DNA of 64,000 nt. It comes from Fibrobacterota bacterium. GTDB taxonomy: Bacteria; Fibrobacterota; Fibrobacteria; UBA11236. The stretch lies in assembly GCA_019509785.1 (NCBI GenBank), contig JAEKLQ010000026.1, positions 1 to 64,000 of the forward strand. The letters run 5' to 3'. Below, piece by piece: positions 32,428-41,312 of this stretch; the first letter of the stretch is position 1; the number at the start of each line of letters is the position of its first letter. Below the pieces are notes generated by a model, which was not told the origin of the DNA, made no database searches, and saw nothing but the letters and a program-made list of their open reading frames with translations. The position numbers and the translations under genes are program-made.

Positions 32428-33615
32428 ATGGCGATGGCGCGGAAGCCCGAATCGGTTTGGGGTTACATCGAGGGTTATTATGGACGGCTGTTCGGGTGGG
32501 GCGAACGCGAAGCCTTGATCGGGCATTTGGCCGGGAGCCGCGCCGGCCGCGCCTCCGCCGCGTACCTCTATGCCCCTAAGGAAGATCCGCTCCACCGTAG
32601 GGATTGGCGCGTTCCTTATCCGGCCGCCTGGCGCACCCGGTTCGGGGCCTTGGTCCGTTCCGGACTCCGCCGCGGGGTGGACGTTATCCCCGGCATGGCT
32701 CCCGGCCTTTCTTTCGACTACCGATCCGAAGCGGATTATCGCGCCTTGCTGGGGAAGCTGCGGGCCTTTCAGCGCCTAGGCTGCCGCACCTTGGCCTTGC
32801 TGATGGACGATATCCCCGCGGCATTGCCCGCGAAGGCGAAAGGGCATTTCCGTTCCCTGGGCGAAGCACATGGCTTGCTCTTGCGCCGCCTTCAGGCCGA
32901 TTTGCGCGCCGCTGACGCGCGGACGGGATTATGGTTCTGCCCTACGGTTTATACCGATCAATTCGCCTCGGGACCCATCGAAAAAGATCCGTATCTCGAG
33001 GACTTGGCGCAGACCATGCCGCCGGAGATCGCCTTGATGTGGACGGGGCCTCGCATCATCGCTCCCCGGTTGGATCGATCCGCCCTCGCCTGGCTCTCCC
33101 ACCGCTTCGGAGGCAACCTGGTCTTGTGGGACAATCTCTATGCGGACGATTATTGCCCCAACAAGATCTTCCTCGGGCCATATGTCGGGCGCACGCGGGA
33201 AGCCTGGACCCTGACGCGGGGGATATTGCTCAACCCGACCGGGCTTCCGGCAACCGATCGGTTCCTGTTGGATCTGCTGGCGGCCCATGCCCGCGGCGAG
33301 GCCGCTGTTAAGGCTTGGAAGGCATGCCTGGCGCGCCATGACGTGCCGCGGGAGTTCCTGGCAGTGGCCCCATTCCTGGCTTCCCCTTTCTTCCAATCCG
33401 TTCGCGAGGATCTGACTCCCCTCCGGATAGCCGCCATGCGCAAGGCCTTGAAGTACCTGATCTGGGATTGGAAGGGCGTGCTGCATCAGGAATGGTATCC
33501 CTATTTGTTCATGCTGGACGCGGATCTGAAGGCGTGGGACGGCGGCTTAAAGGAAAAGGAATGGGTCCGGAAACGGTATAGCCCCTTGCTGGCGGGAATA
33601 CTGGCCGGAAAGTGA
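32428..33615 (+). CDS. GH84 family beta-N-acetylhexosaminidase
   Basis: 395 residues, glycoside hydrolase 84 (O-GlcNAcase/NagJ-like). WGYIEGYYGRLFGW opens the barrel, YLYAPKEDPLHRRDWRVPYP is the family signature, the catalytic Asp127-Asp128 pair lies in LLMDDIP, and WTGP and LVLWDNLYADDY complete the site. It uses the substrate's acetamido group. There is no signal peptide, so it should act in the cytoplasm on GlcNAc-containing oligosaccharides, muropeptides or modified proteins. Ends 53 bp before ridA. Confidence 0.9.
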   Translation: MAMARKPESVWGYIEGYYGRLFGWGEREALIGHLAGSRAGRASAAYLYAPKEDPLHRRDWRVPYPAAWRTRFGALVRSGLRRGVDVIPGMAPGLSFDYRSEADYRALLGKLRAFQRLGCRTLALLMDDIPAALPAKAKGHFRSLGEAHGLLLRRLQADLRAADARTGLWFCPTVYTDQFASGPIEKDPYLEDLAQTMPPEIALMWTGPRIIAPRLDRSALAWLSHRFGGNLVLWDNLYADDYCPNKIFLGPYVGRTREAWTLTRGILLNPTGLPATDRFLLDLLAAHARGEAAVKAWKACLARHDVPREFLAVAPFLASPFFQSVREDLTPLRIAAMRKALKYLIWDWKGVLHQEWYPYLFMLDADLKAWDGGLKEKEWVRKRYSPLLAGILAGK

Positions 33616-33668
33616 GCGGCCACGGGTCATTTGCTACCTTTGCCGCATCACCCCTTGCGGAGAAATCC

Positions 33669-34049
33669 ATGTCCAGAAAGAACATCTCTACCGGTTCCAA
33701 GTGGGAACCCATCATCGGATATTCGCGCGCGGTGCGCGTGGGAAACCAGGTTTTCGTATCGGGCACGACCGGTACGGACGCGAACGGGCAGGTGACGGGG
33801 GATACCTTCGCGCAGTCCAAGCAGGCCTTGGCCAATATCGCGGCGGCCCTCGCCCAAGCGGGCGTCTCGCTCGAGAACGTCGTGCGCACGCGCATTTTCA
33901 TGACCGATATCACGCAATGGGAAGCCGCCGGCAAGGCCCACGGCGAAGTTTTCGGTTCGATCCGTCCCGCCACCACCATGGTGCAGGTCGCCAAGCTGAT
34001 CGATCCCGCCATGCTGGTCGAGATCGAGGCGGACGCCGTCGTGGCATGA
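33669..34049 (+). CDS. RidA/YjgF family enamine-imine deaminase
   Basis: 126 residues. RidA-family proteins hydrolyse reactive enamines and imines made by pyridoxal enzymes. VFVSGTTGTDANGQVTGDTF, then the ENVVRTRIFMTDI stretch with the conserved Arg, and the C-terminal LVEIEADAVVA are characteristic. The ATG at 33669 has GGAGAA upstream. The last 4 bp overlap the ABC ATPase start. Some family members act in other pathways, so the exact substrate is uncertain. Confidence 0.9.
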   Translation: MSRKNISTGSKWEPIIGYSRAVRVGNQVFVSGTTGTDANGQVTGDTFAQSKQALANIAAALAQAGVSLENVVRTRIFMTDITQWEAAGKAHGEVFGSIRPATTMVQVAKLIDPAMLVEIEADAVVA

Positions 34050-35047
34050 TCAAGGCCCGCGGCCTCTCCAAGACCTTCCGCGTTCATAAGAAAGAGGCGG
34101 GCCTTAAGGGTTCGCTGCGGGCGCTCTTCGCGCGCGAATGGACCACCATCCACGCGCTGAAGGGCGCGGATCTGGACGTGGGGGCGGGGGAGATCGTGGG
34201 GCTGGTAGGCGCCAACGGGGCGGGGAAGACCACCTTGGTGAAGGCCCTGTCCGGGATCCTCTATCCGAGCGGAGGGACCGCGGAAGTGTTGGGCCACGTG
34301 CCGTGGCAAAGGAAGAACGAATTCCGCCGGCAGATCGCCCTGATCATGGGGCAGAAGGCGCAGCTCTGGTGGGACTTGCCCGCGGGCGACGGCTTCATGC
34401 TCTTGCGGGAAATCTACCAAGTACCTAAGGATCGCTTCCGGGCCAACCTGGACGCCCTCGTCGAGGCTTTGCAAATCGGGGACAAGCTGGGCATCCAAAT
34501 CCGCCGGCTGTCCCTGGGCGAACGCATGAAGATGGAATTGATCGCCGCGCTCTTGCATCAGCCCAAGGTGGTGTTCCTGGACGAGCCGACCATCGGACTG
34601 GACCTGGCCGCGCAAAGGGCCATCCGTAATTTCATCCTGGAGTACCGGCGGCGGGAGAATCCCGCGATGATCCTCACCTCCCATTACATGGAGGATATCG
34701 AGCGGCTTTGCGAACGCATCGTGTTGATGCGCGACGGCGAACTCGTGTACGACGGGCCGCGGGTGAAACTGGTCTCCGCTTACGCGGGCCACAAGGTCCT
34801 GACCGCGCATCTGCGGGTGGGCGAAACGCCGGCGGACGGGCCTCCGCGGCCGGAGGCGGGCCGGGCCCCGGGGGAAATCCTGGAGTGGAACGCGACCCTG
34901 CTCAAGGTCAAGGTGGATAAGGCCGATGCGGCCGCCGCGGCATCCCATCTCTTGCAAGCCTATCCCGTGGCCGATCTGAGCATCGAGGAAGAAGATATCG
35001 GGACGGTGATCGAAGCCATGCTGGGGAAAAAGGGCGCGGCCGCATGA
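34046..35047 (+). CDS. ABC transporter ATPase, ABC-2 exporter type
   Basis: 333 residues. Walker A GANGAGKTT (about 55-63), signature LSLGERM, Walker B VVFLDEPTIGLD and switch TSHY are intact. The N-terminus LSKTFRVHKKEAGLKGSLRALFAR and a C-terminal domain of about 80 residues are typical of the COG4586 group. The ATG at 34046 overlaps the ridA stop. It is followed by two coupled permease genes. Confidence 0.93.
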   Translation: MIKARGLSKTFRVHKKEAGLKGSLRALFAREWTTIHALKGADLDVGAGEIVGLVGANGAGKTTLVKALSGILYPSGGTAEVLGHVPWQRKNEFRRQIALIMGQKAQLWWDLPAGDGFMLLREIYQVPKDRFRANLDALVEALQIGDKLGIQIRRLSLGERMKMELIAALLHQPKVVFLDEPTIGLDLAAQRAIRNFILEYRRRENPAMILTSHYMEDIERLCERIVLMRDGELVYDGPRVKLVSAYAGHKVLTAHLRVGETPADGPPRPEAGRAPGEILEWNATLLKVKVDKADAAAAASHLLQAYPVADLSIEEEDIGTVIEAMLGKKGAAA

Positions 35048-35838
35048 TCGCCTGGCGCTTTTACCTGAACAACCTGCAGCGGCTGGTTTCCTATCGCGCG
35101 GAATTCTGGATCGGATTCGTGGGAACCCTGATCAGCCAGATCGGAGTGGCCTATTTCCTATGGAGGGCCATTTTCCATGCGCGCGGCGTGGAGACCCTGC
35201 GCGGGTATACCTTCGGGGGAATGATGTTGTACTACCTACTGGTTCCGTTGGTGGAACGGGTGGGGCATGTCCAGGATATGGCGGGTTTTTCCGGGGAAAT
35301 CTATGACGGGGGCTTGAGCCGCTATCTACTCTATCCGGTTTCCTATTTCCGCATCAAGTATGCGGCCAACCTGGCCCAGGCCACGGTTTACCTGTGCCAA
35401 TTGGTGCTCATCTTACTGGGATACGGTATCGCCTTCGGACTGCCGGCGGGATTTTCCGCGGTTTCTATCCTGCAGGGGATTATCGCTTTGGGGGCTTCGG
35501 CGACCTTATGCTTTTTCCTGTCGGCGACGGTGGAAATGGTGGCCTTCTGGGCCGATAACGTGTGGAGCTTGTGGATCCTGGTGCGGATGACCATATCCTT
35601 GCTCGGCGGCGGCATGATCCCCCTGACATTCTTCCCGGTTTGGGCGCGCGCGGCGTTGGCATGGCTTCCCTTCGGGAGCCTGATCGATTTTCCCATCCGT
35701 TGCCTGCTGGGAAAGACCGGTTGGGGAGAATGGATGGCGGGCCTGCTTTCCGCTTTCGCTTGGACCGGGATATTCGGCGCGGCGACGGCGGTGTTGTGGC
35801 GGCGCGGCCTGAAATCGTACGCGGGCGTAGGGATCTGA
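35044..35838 (+). CDS. ABC-2 family permease, first subunit
   Basis: 264 residues with six predicted membrane helices. RLVSYRAEFWIGFVGTLISQIGVAYFLWR near the start, and WSLWILVRMTISLLGGGMIPLTFFPVW near the end, match the ABC-2 permease family (COG4587-like). It would pair with the next gene as a heterodimer driven by the upstream ATPase. Start overlaps the ATPase stop by 4 bp. Confidence 0.9.
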   Translation: MIAWRFYLNNLQRLVSYRAEFWIGFVGTLISQIGVAYFLWRAIFHARGVETLRGYTFGGMMLYYLLVPLVERVGHVQDMAGFSGEIYDGGLSRYLLYPVSYFRIKYAANLAQATVYLCQLVLILLGYGIAFGLPAGFSAVSILQGIIALGASATLCFFLSATVEMVAFWADNVWSLWILVRMTISLLGGGMIPLTFFPVWARAALAWLPFGSLIDFPIRCLLGKTGWGEWMAGLLSAFAWTGIFGAATAVLWRRGLKSYAGVGI

Positions 35839-36626
35839 TGCGCCGCTACTTGCGCCTTTACGGGCATTTCGTCCGCTTCTCCTTGTCCAAGGCCATGGAG
35901 TTCCGCTTCGATTTCTTTTTCCGCGTGCTGATGGACTTGGCGTATTACGGCATCCAAATCGCGTTCTACAACGTGGTCTTTCTGCAGACCTCGGCCTTGG
36001 GCGGTTGGAACCGGGAACAGGCATTGGTCTTCCTGGGGGGCTATCTGGTGGTGGACGGCATCGCCATGACTTTCTTTTCCAACAACCTGTGGTGGCTTCC
36101 CTCGGCGGTGAATCATGGGGATCTGGATTATTACCTGGTGCGGCCGGTCTCATCCCTGTTCTTCCTCACCTTGCGCGACTTCGCGGCCAATTCCTTGATC
36201 AATTTGCTCTTCGCATTGGGCATCCTGGCTTGGGCCGTCACGCGACTGCCCCAGTTCCCGGGCCTCGGTTCCTGCGCGCTTTTCCTGGTGATGATCGCCG
36301 CGGGGGCGGTCCTGAACGGGTTACTCCATTTATTGGTCATTATCCCGGTTTTCTGGATGCATTCCGCCGGCTCCTTGCACGGCATTTTCTACAGCTTCTC
36401 CCGGTTCATGGAACGCCCGGACGGGATCTTCACCGGCTGGACCCGGCGTTTGCTGGTTACCGTGTTCCCGTTTTGCCTGATGGCGTCTTTCCCGGCGCGG
36501 GTGTTCCTGGAGGGGCCGGGATGGGGCATCCTGCTGCATTTCGCCGCGGTGTTGGCGGCCATGTTCGCCTTCGTCGCCTGGTTTTGGGGGAAAGGGTTGC
36601 GGGCGTATTCGTCCGCATCGAGCTGA
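35838..36626 (+). CDS. ABC-2 family permease, second subunit
   Basis: 262 residues with six membrane helices. FVRFSLSKAMEFRFDFFFRVLMDLAYYGIQI and HGDLDYYLVRPVSSLFFL mark it as the ABC-2 family (PF06182/COG3694-like). The ATG lies in TGATG, overlapping the stop of the first permease by one base. Substrate unknown; homologues are often assigned to drug or lipid export without proof. Confidence 0.9.
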   Translation: MRRYLRLYGHFVRFSLSKAMEFRFDFFFRVLMDLAYYGIQIAFYNVVFLQTSALGGWNREQALVFLGGYLVVDGIAMTFFSNNLWWLPSAVNHGDLDYYLVRPVSSLFFLTLRDFAANSLINLLFALGILAWAVTRLPQFPGLGSCALFLVMIAAGAVLNGLLHLLVIIPVFWMHSAGSLHGIFYSFSRFMERPDGIFTGWTRRLLVTVFPFCLMASFPARVFLEGPGWGILLHFAAVLAAMFAFVAWFWGKGLRAYSSASS

Positions 36627-36627
36627 G

Positions 36628-38484
36628 ATGAGTTACGCCTCCTTGGCCCAAGCCGTCGCCGATCTGGAGAGGACCGGTCGCCTGCGCCGCATCGAAGGCG
36701 AGGCCGATCCGTACCTGGAGATGGCCGAGATCCAGCGCCGCGTCTATGCCGCCGGCGGGCCCGCCCTGCTTTTCACCCGCGTGAAAGGAACGGCTTTCCC
36801 GTGCGTGTCGAACTTGTACGGCACGCGCGAGCGCGTCCGATACCTGTTCCGGGATACCTTGGATTCCGCCCGGGCCCTGCTCGCCCTCAAGGCCGACCCG
36901 ATGGCATGGGCGCGGTCGCCCGTCCGCTATCTTCGCGCTCTATCCGCCGCCGCGCATGCGCTGCCGATGCGGACCGCATCGCTTCCGGTCGCGGCCCATG
37001 AAACCAGCCTGGACCGGCTGCCGCAAATCGTTTCCTGGCCCAAGGACGGCGGGCCGTACGTCACCTTGCCGCAAGTCTTCACCGAAGATCCGGATCGGCC
37101 GGGCCTGAGGCATTCCAACCTGGGGATGTACCGCGTCCAACTGGCGGGGGCTCCTTTCCGGCCCGGGCGGGAAGCCGGCCTCCACTATCAGATCCACCGC
37201 GGCATCGGGATCCATCACCACGCTGCCATCGCGCGCGGGGAAAAACTCAAGGTAAGCGTGTTCGTGGGCGGGCCGCCGGCCCACGCCCTGGCCGCGGTGA
37301 TGCCCCTGCCCGAGGATACGCCCGAAGCCTATTTCGCCGGGCTCATGGCCGGCCGCCGCTTCCGTTACGGGTATCGTGGAGGTTACCTGCTCTCCGCCGA
37401 CGCCGATTTTTGCATCACCGGGACCGTCGATGCCGCGCGCGCCCTGTCCGAAGGGCCTTTCGGGGATCATCTCGGCTACTACAGCCTGGCGCATCCCTTC
37501 CCGGTCCTGGAAGTGGAGAAGGTTTGGCACCGCGAAGGGGCAATTTGGCCCTTCACCGTGGTAGGCCGTCCGCCCCAGGAGGACTCTCACTTCGCGGAAA
37601 TCATCCACGAGCTTGCCGGCCCCGTCCTGCCTGCGGTCCTGCCCGGCGTGAAGGCGGTGCATGCCGTAGAGGCCGCCGGCGTGCATCCCCTGCTGCTGGC
37701 CCTGGGCGCCGAGCGCTACGTGCCATACGCACCCCGCAAGCCGCGCGAGCTGCTCACACTGGCCAATGCCCTTTTGGGATTCGGCCAATTGTCCCTGGCG
37801 AAATACCTGCTCATCGCCGCTAGCGAGGATGCGCCCGGAATGGATATCCGCGACGTGGGGGCTTTTCTGAAGCACGTTCTGGAACGGGCCGATTGGCGGA
37901 CCGATCTGCATTTCCAGACCTGCACCACCATGGATACCTTGGACTACAGCGGCACGGCCTTGAACGAGGGATCGAAGGTGGTAATCGCCGCGGCTGGTCC
38001 GGCGCGGCGCGCCTTGGCGGCAACGGTTCCCGCCGACGCGGAACAATCCCTGCCGGATGGATTCCCGCGGGCCGGATGCCCGCTGCCGGGAGTCCTGGTC
38101 CTGTCCGCCCCTCCATATCGCGATGCGCAGGAGGCCCGCCGCGATGTCACGCGCTTGCTCGCCGTTTGGGAAGGCCGCTACCCGCCCGGCGGGGAGCATG
38201 CATTGACGGGTTTTCCTTTGGCCGTGCTCGTCGATGACGCGGCTTTCGCTTCCGCCAACCTGGGTAACTTCCTGTGGACGTCCTTCACGCGTTCCGATCC
38301 CGCCCGCGACCTGCATGGCGTGGGAGCCTTTACCGAGGACAAGCATTGGGGCTGCCGCGGAACCTTGATCCTGGACGCGCGCATCAAGCCGCACCATGCC
38401 CCGGTCCTGGAACCGGATCCGGAGGTGGTTCGCCGCGTGGAAGAGCGCGCGGCCCGCGGCGGGGATCTGCACGGCTTGTTTTGA
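36628..38484 (+). CDS. UbiD family decarboxylase
   Basis: 618 residues, a prenylated-FMN-dependent decarboxylase. GLHYQIHRGIGIHHHAAI carries the family's flavin-site Arg/His, EGPFGDHLGYYS the active-site Glu/Asp pair, and the C-terminal half contains FLWTSFTRSDPARD and the metal-site region. The length suits the long UbiD group that includes menaquinone-pathway decarboxylases. It starts 1 bp after the transporter gene. Whether it serves quinone or aromatic-acid metabolism is not settled by the neighbours; no ubiX gene is seen. Confidence 0.9.
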   Translation: MSYASLAQAVADLERTGRLRRIEGEADPYLEMAEIQRRVYAAGGPALLFTRVKGTAFPCVSNLYGTRERVRYLFRDTLDSARALLALKADPMAWARSPVRYLRALSAAAHALPMRTASLPVAAHETSLDRLPQIVSWPKDGGPYVTLPQVFTEDPDRPGLRHSNLGMYRVQLAGAPFRPGREAGLHYQIHRGIGIHHHAAIARGEKLKVSVFVGGPPAHALAAVMPLPEDTPEAYFAGLMAGRRFRYGYRGGYLLSADADFCITGTVDAARALSEGPFGDHLGYYSLAHPFPVLEVEKVWHREGAIWPFTVVGRPPQEDSHFAEIIHELAGPVLPAVLPGVKAVHAVEAAGVHPLLLALGAERYVPYAPRKPRELLTLANALLGFGQLSLAKYLLIAASEDAPGMDIRDVGAFLKHVLERADWRTDLHFQTCTTMDTLDYSGTALNEGSKVVIAAAGPARRALAATVPADAEQSLPDGFPRAGCPLPGVLVLSAPPYRDAQEARRDVTRLLAVWEGRYPPGGEHALTGFPLAVLVDDAAFASANLGNFLWTSFTRSDPARDLHGVGAFTEDKHWGCRGTLILDARIKPHHAPVLEPDPEVVRRVEERAARGGDLHGLF

Positions 38485-38529
38485 GCTTTCCAATTGCCGT
38501 CGCCCTCCCCAAGACTTAAGTTTGGTCCC

Positions 38530-39252
38530 ATGTCGCATAGCGCGTTGGAATCCCCGTCCGCCTCTATCGATCCCAAGATCGAACCTTCGTGGAAAAGCCG
38601 CTTGGGAGAGGAATTCCGTAAGCCTTATTTCGCGGCCCTCAAAGCCTTCCTCAAGGAAGAAAAAGCCAACGGGGAAATCGTCTATCCCCCCGGTCCGTTC
38701 ATCTTCAATGCCTTCAACAAGACCCCCTTCGATAAGGTGAAAGTGGTCGTCCTCGGGCAGGATCCTTATCATGGCCCCGGCCAGGCACATGGCCTCAGCT
38801 TTTCGGTCCAACGCGGCGTGAAGCCGCCGCCCAGCCTGGTCAACATCTTCAAGGAACTGAGGGCGGATACCCACGCGGTGCCGGGGGGCTTCGAGATGCC
38901 GGACCATGGCTGCCTGGAAGCCTGGGCGGAACGGGGCGTGCTGCTCCTCAACGCTTGCCTCACGGTGCGCGCGGGACAGCCGGCCTCGCATCACGGCAAG
39001 GGCTGGGAGATCTTCACCGGCGCCGCGGTGCAGGCCCTCAACGATGCCAAGCAGGGTCTGGTCTTCCTGCTGTGGGGCAAGCCCGCGCAGGAAAAAGGAT
39101 CCATCATCGATCCTTCCCGGCATCATGTCTTGAAGGCGGCGCACCCTTCGCCCTTTTCCGCCGATCGCGGCTTCTTCGGATGCCGCCACTTCTCCAAGGC
39201 AAACGCCTTCCTGGAAAAGGAAGGCCGCGATCCCATCGATTGGCGCCTCTGA
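38530..39252 (+). CDS. ung: Uracil-DNA glycosylase, family 1
   Basis: 240 residues. Removes uracil from DNA to start base excision repair. The water-activating motif GQDPYHG is at 76-82 (Asp78), with the LLLNACLTV segment, and HPSPFSADRGFFGCRHF holds the catalytic His and the DNA-intercalating Leu-loop counterpart. The ATG at 38530 gives the family's normal length. No LexA-type site is visible upstream. Confidence 0.96.
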   Translation: MSHSALESPSASIDPKIEPSWKSRLGEEFRKPYFAALKAFLKEEKANGEIVYPPGPFIFNAFNKTPFDKVKVVVLGQDPYHGPGQAHGLSFSVQRGVKPPPSLVNIFKELRADTHAVPGGFEMPDHGCLEAWAERGVLLLNACLTVRAGQPASHHGKGWEIFTGAAVQALNDAKQGLVFLLWGKPAQEKGSIIDPSRHHVLKAAHPSPFSADRGFFGCRHFSKANAFLEKEGRDPIDWRL

Positions 39253-39262
39253 CACTACATTT

Positions 39263-40468
39263 ATGCCCCTCATGAAGGATCCGCTGTTATCCGAATACGA
39301 TTTCGCGGTGATCGGCGCCGGCCCGGCCGGGCTGCTGGCGGCGATCAACCTGGCGGGCGCCAACGTGGGTCGTTCCAAGCCCTATTCGATCGCGCTGCTC
39401 GATAAACGCGATCCATGGCGCGAACCCGTCGCGTGCGGCGAAGGCGTCTCGGCCCAGGGCCTGCGGGATCTGGTCCCCAAGCTGGAGCCGGCCTGGATCC
39501 GCGAGCCCATCGACGGGGTCGTTTTCGTTTCGCCCAATGGCACGCGAGTGACTTTCCAGCGCGAAGGAAGCGGCCTGCTCATCGATCGCGCCCTGATGCA
39601 CAAGAACCTCGCCGAGGAGGCCCGACGCCGCGGCGCCCACTGCAATTTCCGGGCGCGCGCCACGGCGGTATCGCGGCTAGAGAACGGCCGCCGCCGGATC
39701 AAGATCGAAGGGGAAGACAATCAGGAGATCAAGGCGCGCGTGGTCATCGATGCCAGTGGACCCGGAGCTGGATTCGGGGCGGGGGAAAAGATCACCCAAG
39801 GCGACTTCGACGTCGAACCTTCCCTCTTCGCGCTGTTGAGCGGCATCGAGTATCCCGTGAACTATATCCAGATGTTCTTCGGGAAGAATTACGCGCCCGG
39901 CGGCTACGCTTGGCTCTTTCCCCGGGACAAGCACATCGCCAACGTAGGCTTGGTGGTCGGCAAGAAGTTCGCGCGGGAGGCCCCCGCGCGGAAGGCCCTC
40001 CAGGACTTCCTGGCCAGGACCTATCCCAAGGCCAAGGTAGAGCTTTATCATGGCGGAGCCATCCCCTGCGGTTATACCGCCGATCCCCTCGCCGTGGATA
40101 ATCTCTTCAAGGCCGGGGATGCGGCTAACATGGTGAATCCCATCAGCCGCGCGGGCATTCTCGAAGCCATGAAGGGCGGCCAACTGGCGGCCCAGGCGGC
40201 CCTTCAGGTTATCGAGTTGGGCGACGAAACGGAGAAGGCGTCCCACTACCGGGCCTATAAGGACGGATGGGATGAGGCCTACGGTAACGCCAACATCCGC
40301 ATCCACAAGGCCAAGGCCGCATTCATGGGTATCTCCGACGCTACCTTCGATAAGGCGGCGGGAAGCCTGGCGAAGATCCCGGCGGAAAAGGTGACCATGA
40401 GCCGCATTTTCTTGACCACCTTGTGGTCGACGCCGTCCCTCATCTGGAAGATGCGCAGCCTGATCTAA
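39263..40468 (+). CDS. Geranylgeranyl-reductase-like FAD oxidoreductase
   Basis: 401 residues. FAD-binding DFAVIGAGPAGLLAAINLA at the N-terminus, CGEGVS at about 55-60, GGYAWLFPRDKHIANVGLVV in the substrate domain and GDAANMVNPISRAGI near the C-terminus define the GGR/digeranylgeranylglycerophospholipid-reductase group. The enzymes reduce prenyl double bonds; in bacteria the substrate may be a menaquinone side chain or polyprenyl lipid (inference). Starts 10 bp after ung; overlaps the convergent lipoprotein by 4 bp. Confidence 0.85.
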   Translation: MPLMKDPLLSEYDFAVIGAGPAGLLAAINLAGANVGRSKPYSIALLDKRDPWREPVACGEGVSAQGLRDLVPKLEPAWIREPIDGVVFVSPNGTRVTFQREGSGLLIDRALMHKNLAEEARRRGAHCNFRARATAVSRLENGRRRIKIEGEDNQEIKARVVIDASGPGAGFGAGEKITQGDFDVEPSLFALLSGIEYPVNYIQMFFGKNYAPGGYAWLFPRDKHIANVGLVVGKKFAREAPARKALQDFLARTYPKAKVELYHGGAIPCGYTADPLAVDNLFKAGDAANMVNPISRAGILEAMKGGQLAAQAALQVIELGDETEKASHYRAYKDGWDEAYGNANIRIHKAKAAFMGISDATFDKAAGSLAKIPAEKVTMSRIFLTTLWSTPSLIWKMRSLI

Positions 40469-41310
40469 AAGACCGCGGTCGATGGCTTGCCAAGGGCGGC
40501 CTGGGCGGGCCAGTTCACCGGATTTTCCTTCCAGACCTTGTCCGAATTGAAGGACTTGAAGAAGCTGTCCCATAGGATTTGGTACAGATCCGCATTGTGT
40601 TCCTGATCGATGACGACCACCGGGTCGCCGGAACGATCCGGGAAAGCGGGGGCCTGGGATAATTGGATGGCCGAGAGCCATTTTTTCGCGAAGAAGATGA
40701 ACTCCAAATCGTAGGCATCGCCATGCTTCCACTTCTCCAAGGTGGTTTGCGTGTAGACGAGGTTGATTTTGTAGTCATTCGGGAATTGGCAGACGAAACG
40801 GATTTCCCGGCCACCAGTAAACATAGTGCCCTTGATGTAGCCCGGGTTCCGGAACCCGGCGAAATCGAGGGTATCCGGACGCAAGCTGTCATGCAGGGGA
40901 ATCCGCGATTCCAACTTCATGAGGGTCCAATCCCCCGGCGGCACCTGCACGGGCGGCAAGACCGCGGATGAATCCTGGCCGGTGAAATCGATGTTCTGGC
41001 CCAAGGAATCGGGCACCTTCCAGATGCGGCCATCTTCATTCGCCGAGGTAACGTAGTTGACCTCCACCACGTTGAACCGGAAATGCAGGATGCGGATGGT
41101 ATCCGATCCGCCAACGGACGCCGATGCCAGTTTCGGCAGGGCGGGAGGATCGTCGGCATAATCGATGGTGAAGGTCGCGTTGACCTGCTGGGTCTTTCCG
41201 GGATTCCCCACTTCGGTAAAGCATCCCGTCAACGCCGTGAAGGCGCATAGGGCGGCGAAGTAAGCCGCGCAGAAGGCCGCGCGCAAGAATATGCCCTTCC
41301 CTTTCTTCAC
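40465..41310 (-). CDS. Fibrobacter-type lipoprotein beside TIGR02147 regulator
   Basis: 281 residues. The signal peptide ends in LTGC, with the mature protein starting CFTEVGNPGK, a start I associate with lipoproteins of Fibrobacter. The rest is strand-rich, for example ILHFRFNVVEVNYV and PGDWTLMKLESRIPLHDS. It begins 2 bp after the TIGR02147 gene stop, so the two are co-transcribed. Function unknown. Confidence 0.8.
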   Translation of the reverse strand: MKKGKGIFLRAAFCAAYFAALCAFTALTGCFTEVGNPGKTQQVNATFTIDYADDPPALPKLASASVGGSDTIRILHFRFNVVEVNYVTSANEDGRIWKVPDSLGQNIDFTGQDSSAVLPPVQVPPGDWTLMKLESRIPLHDSLRPDTLDFAGFRNPGYIKGTMFTGGREIRFVCQFPNDYKINLVYTQTTLEKWKHGDAYDLEFIFFAKKWLSAIQLSQAPAFPDRSGDPVVVIDQEHNADLYQILWDSFFKSFNSDKVWKENPVNWPAQAALGKPSTAVF

Positions 41311-41312
41311 CT

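Noticed and set aside
36940-39378. 812-codon minus-strand frame opposite the UbiD and ung genes
   Set aside because: Covers two convincing plus-strand genes and has the biased composition of an antisense frame.
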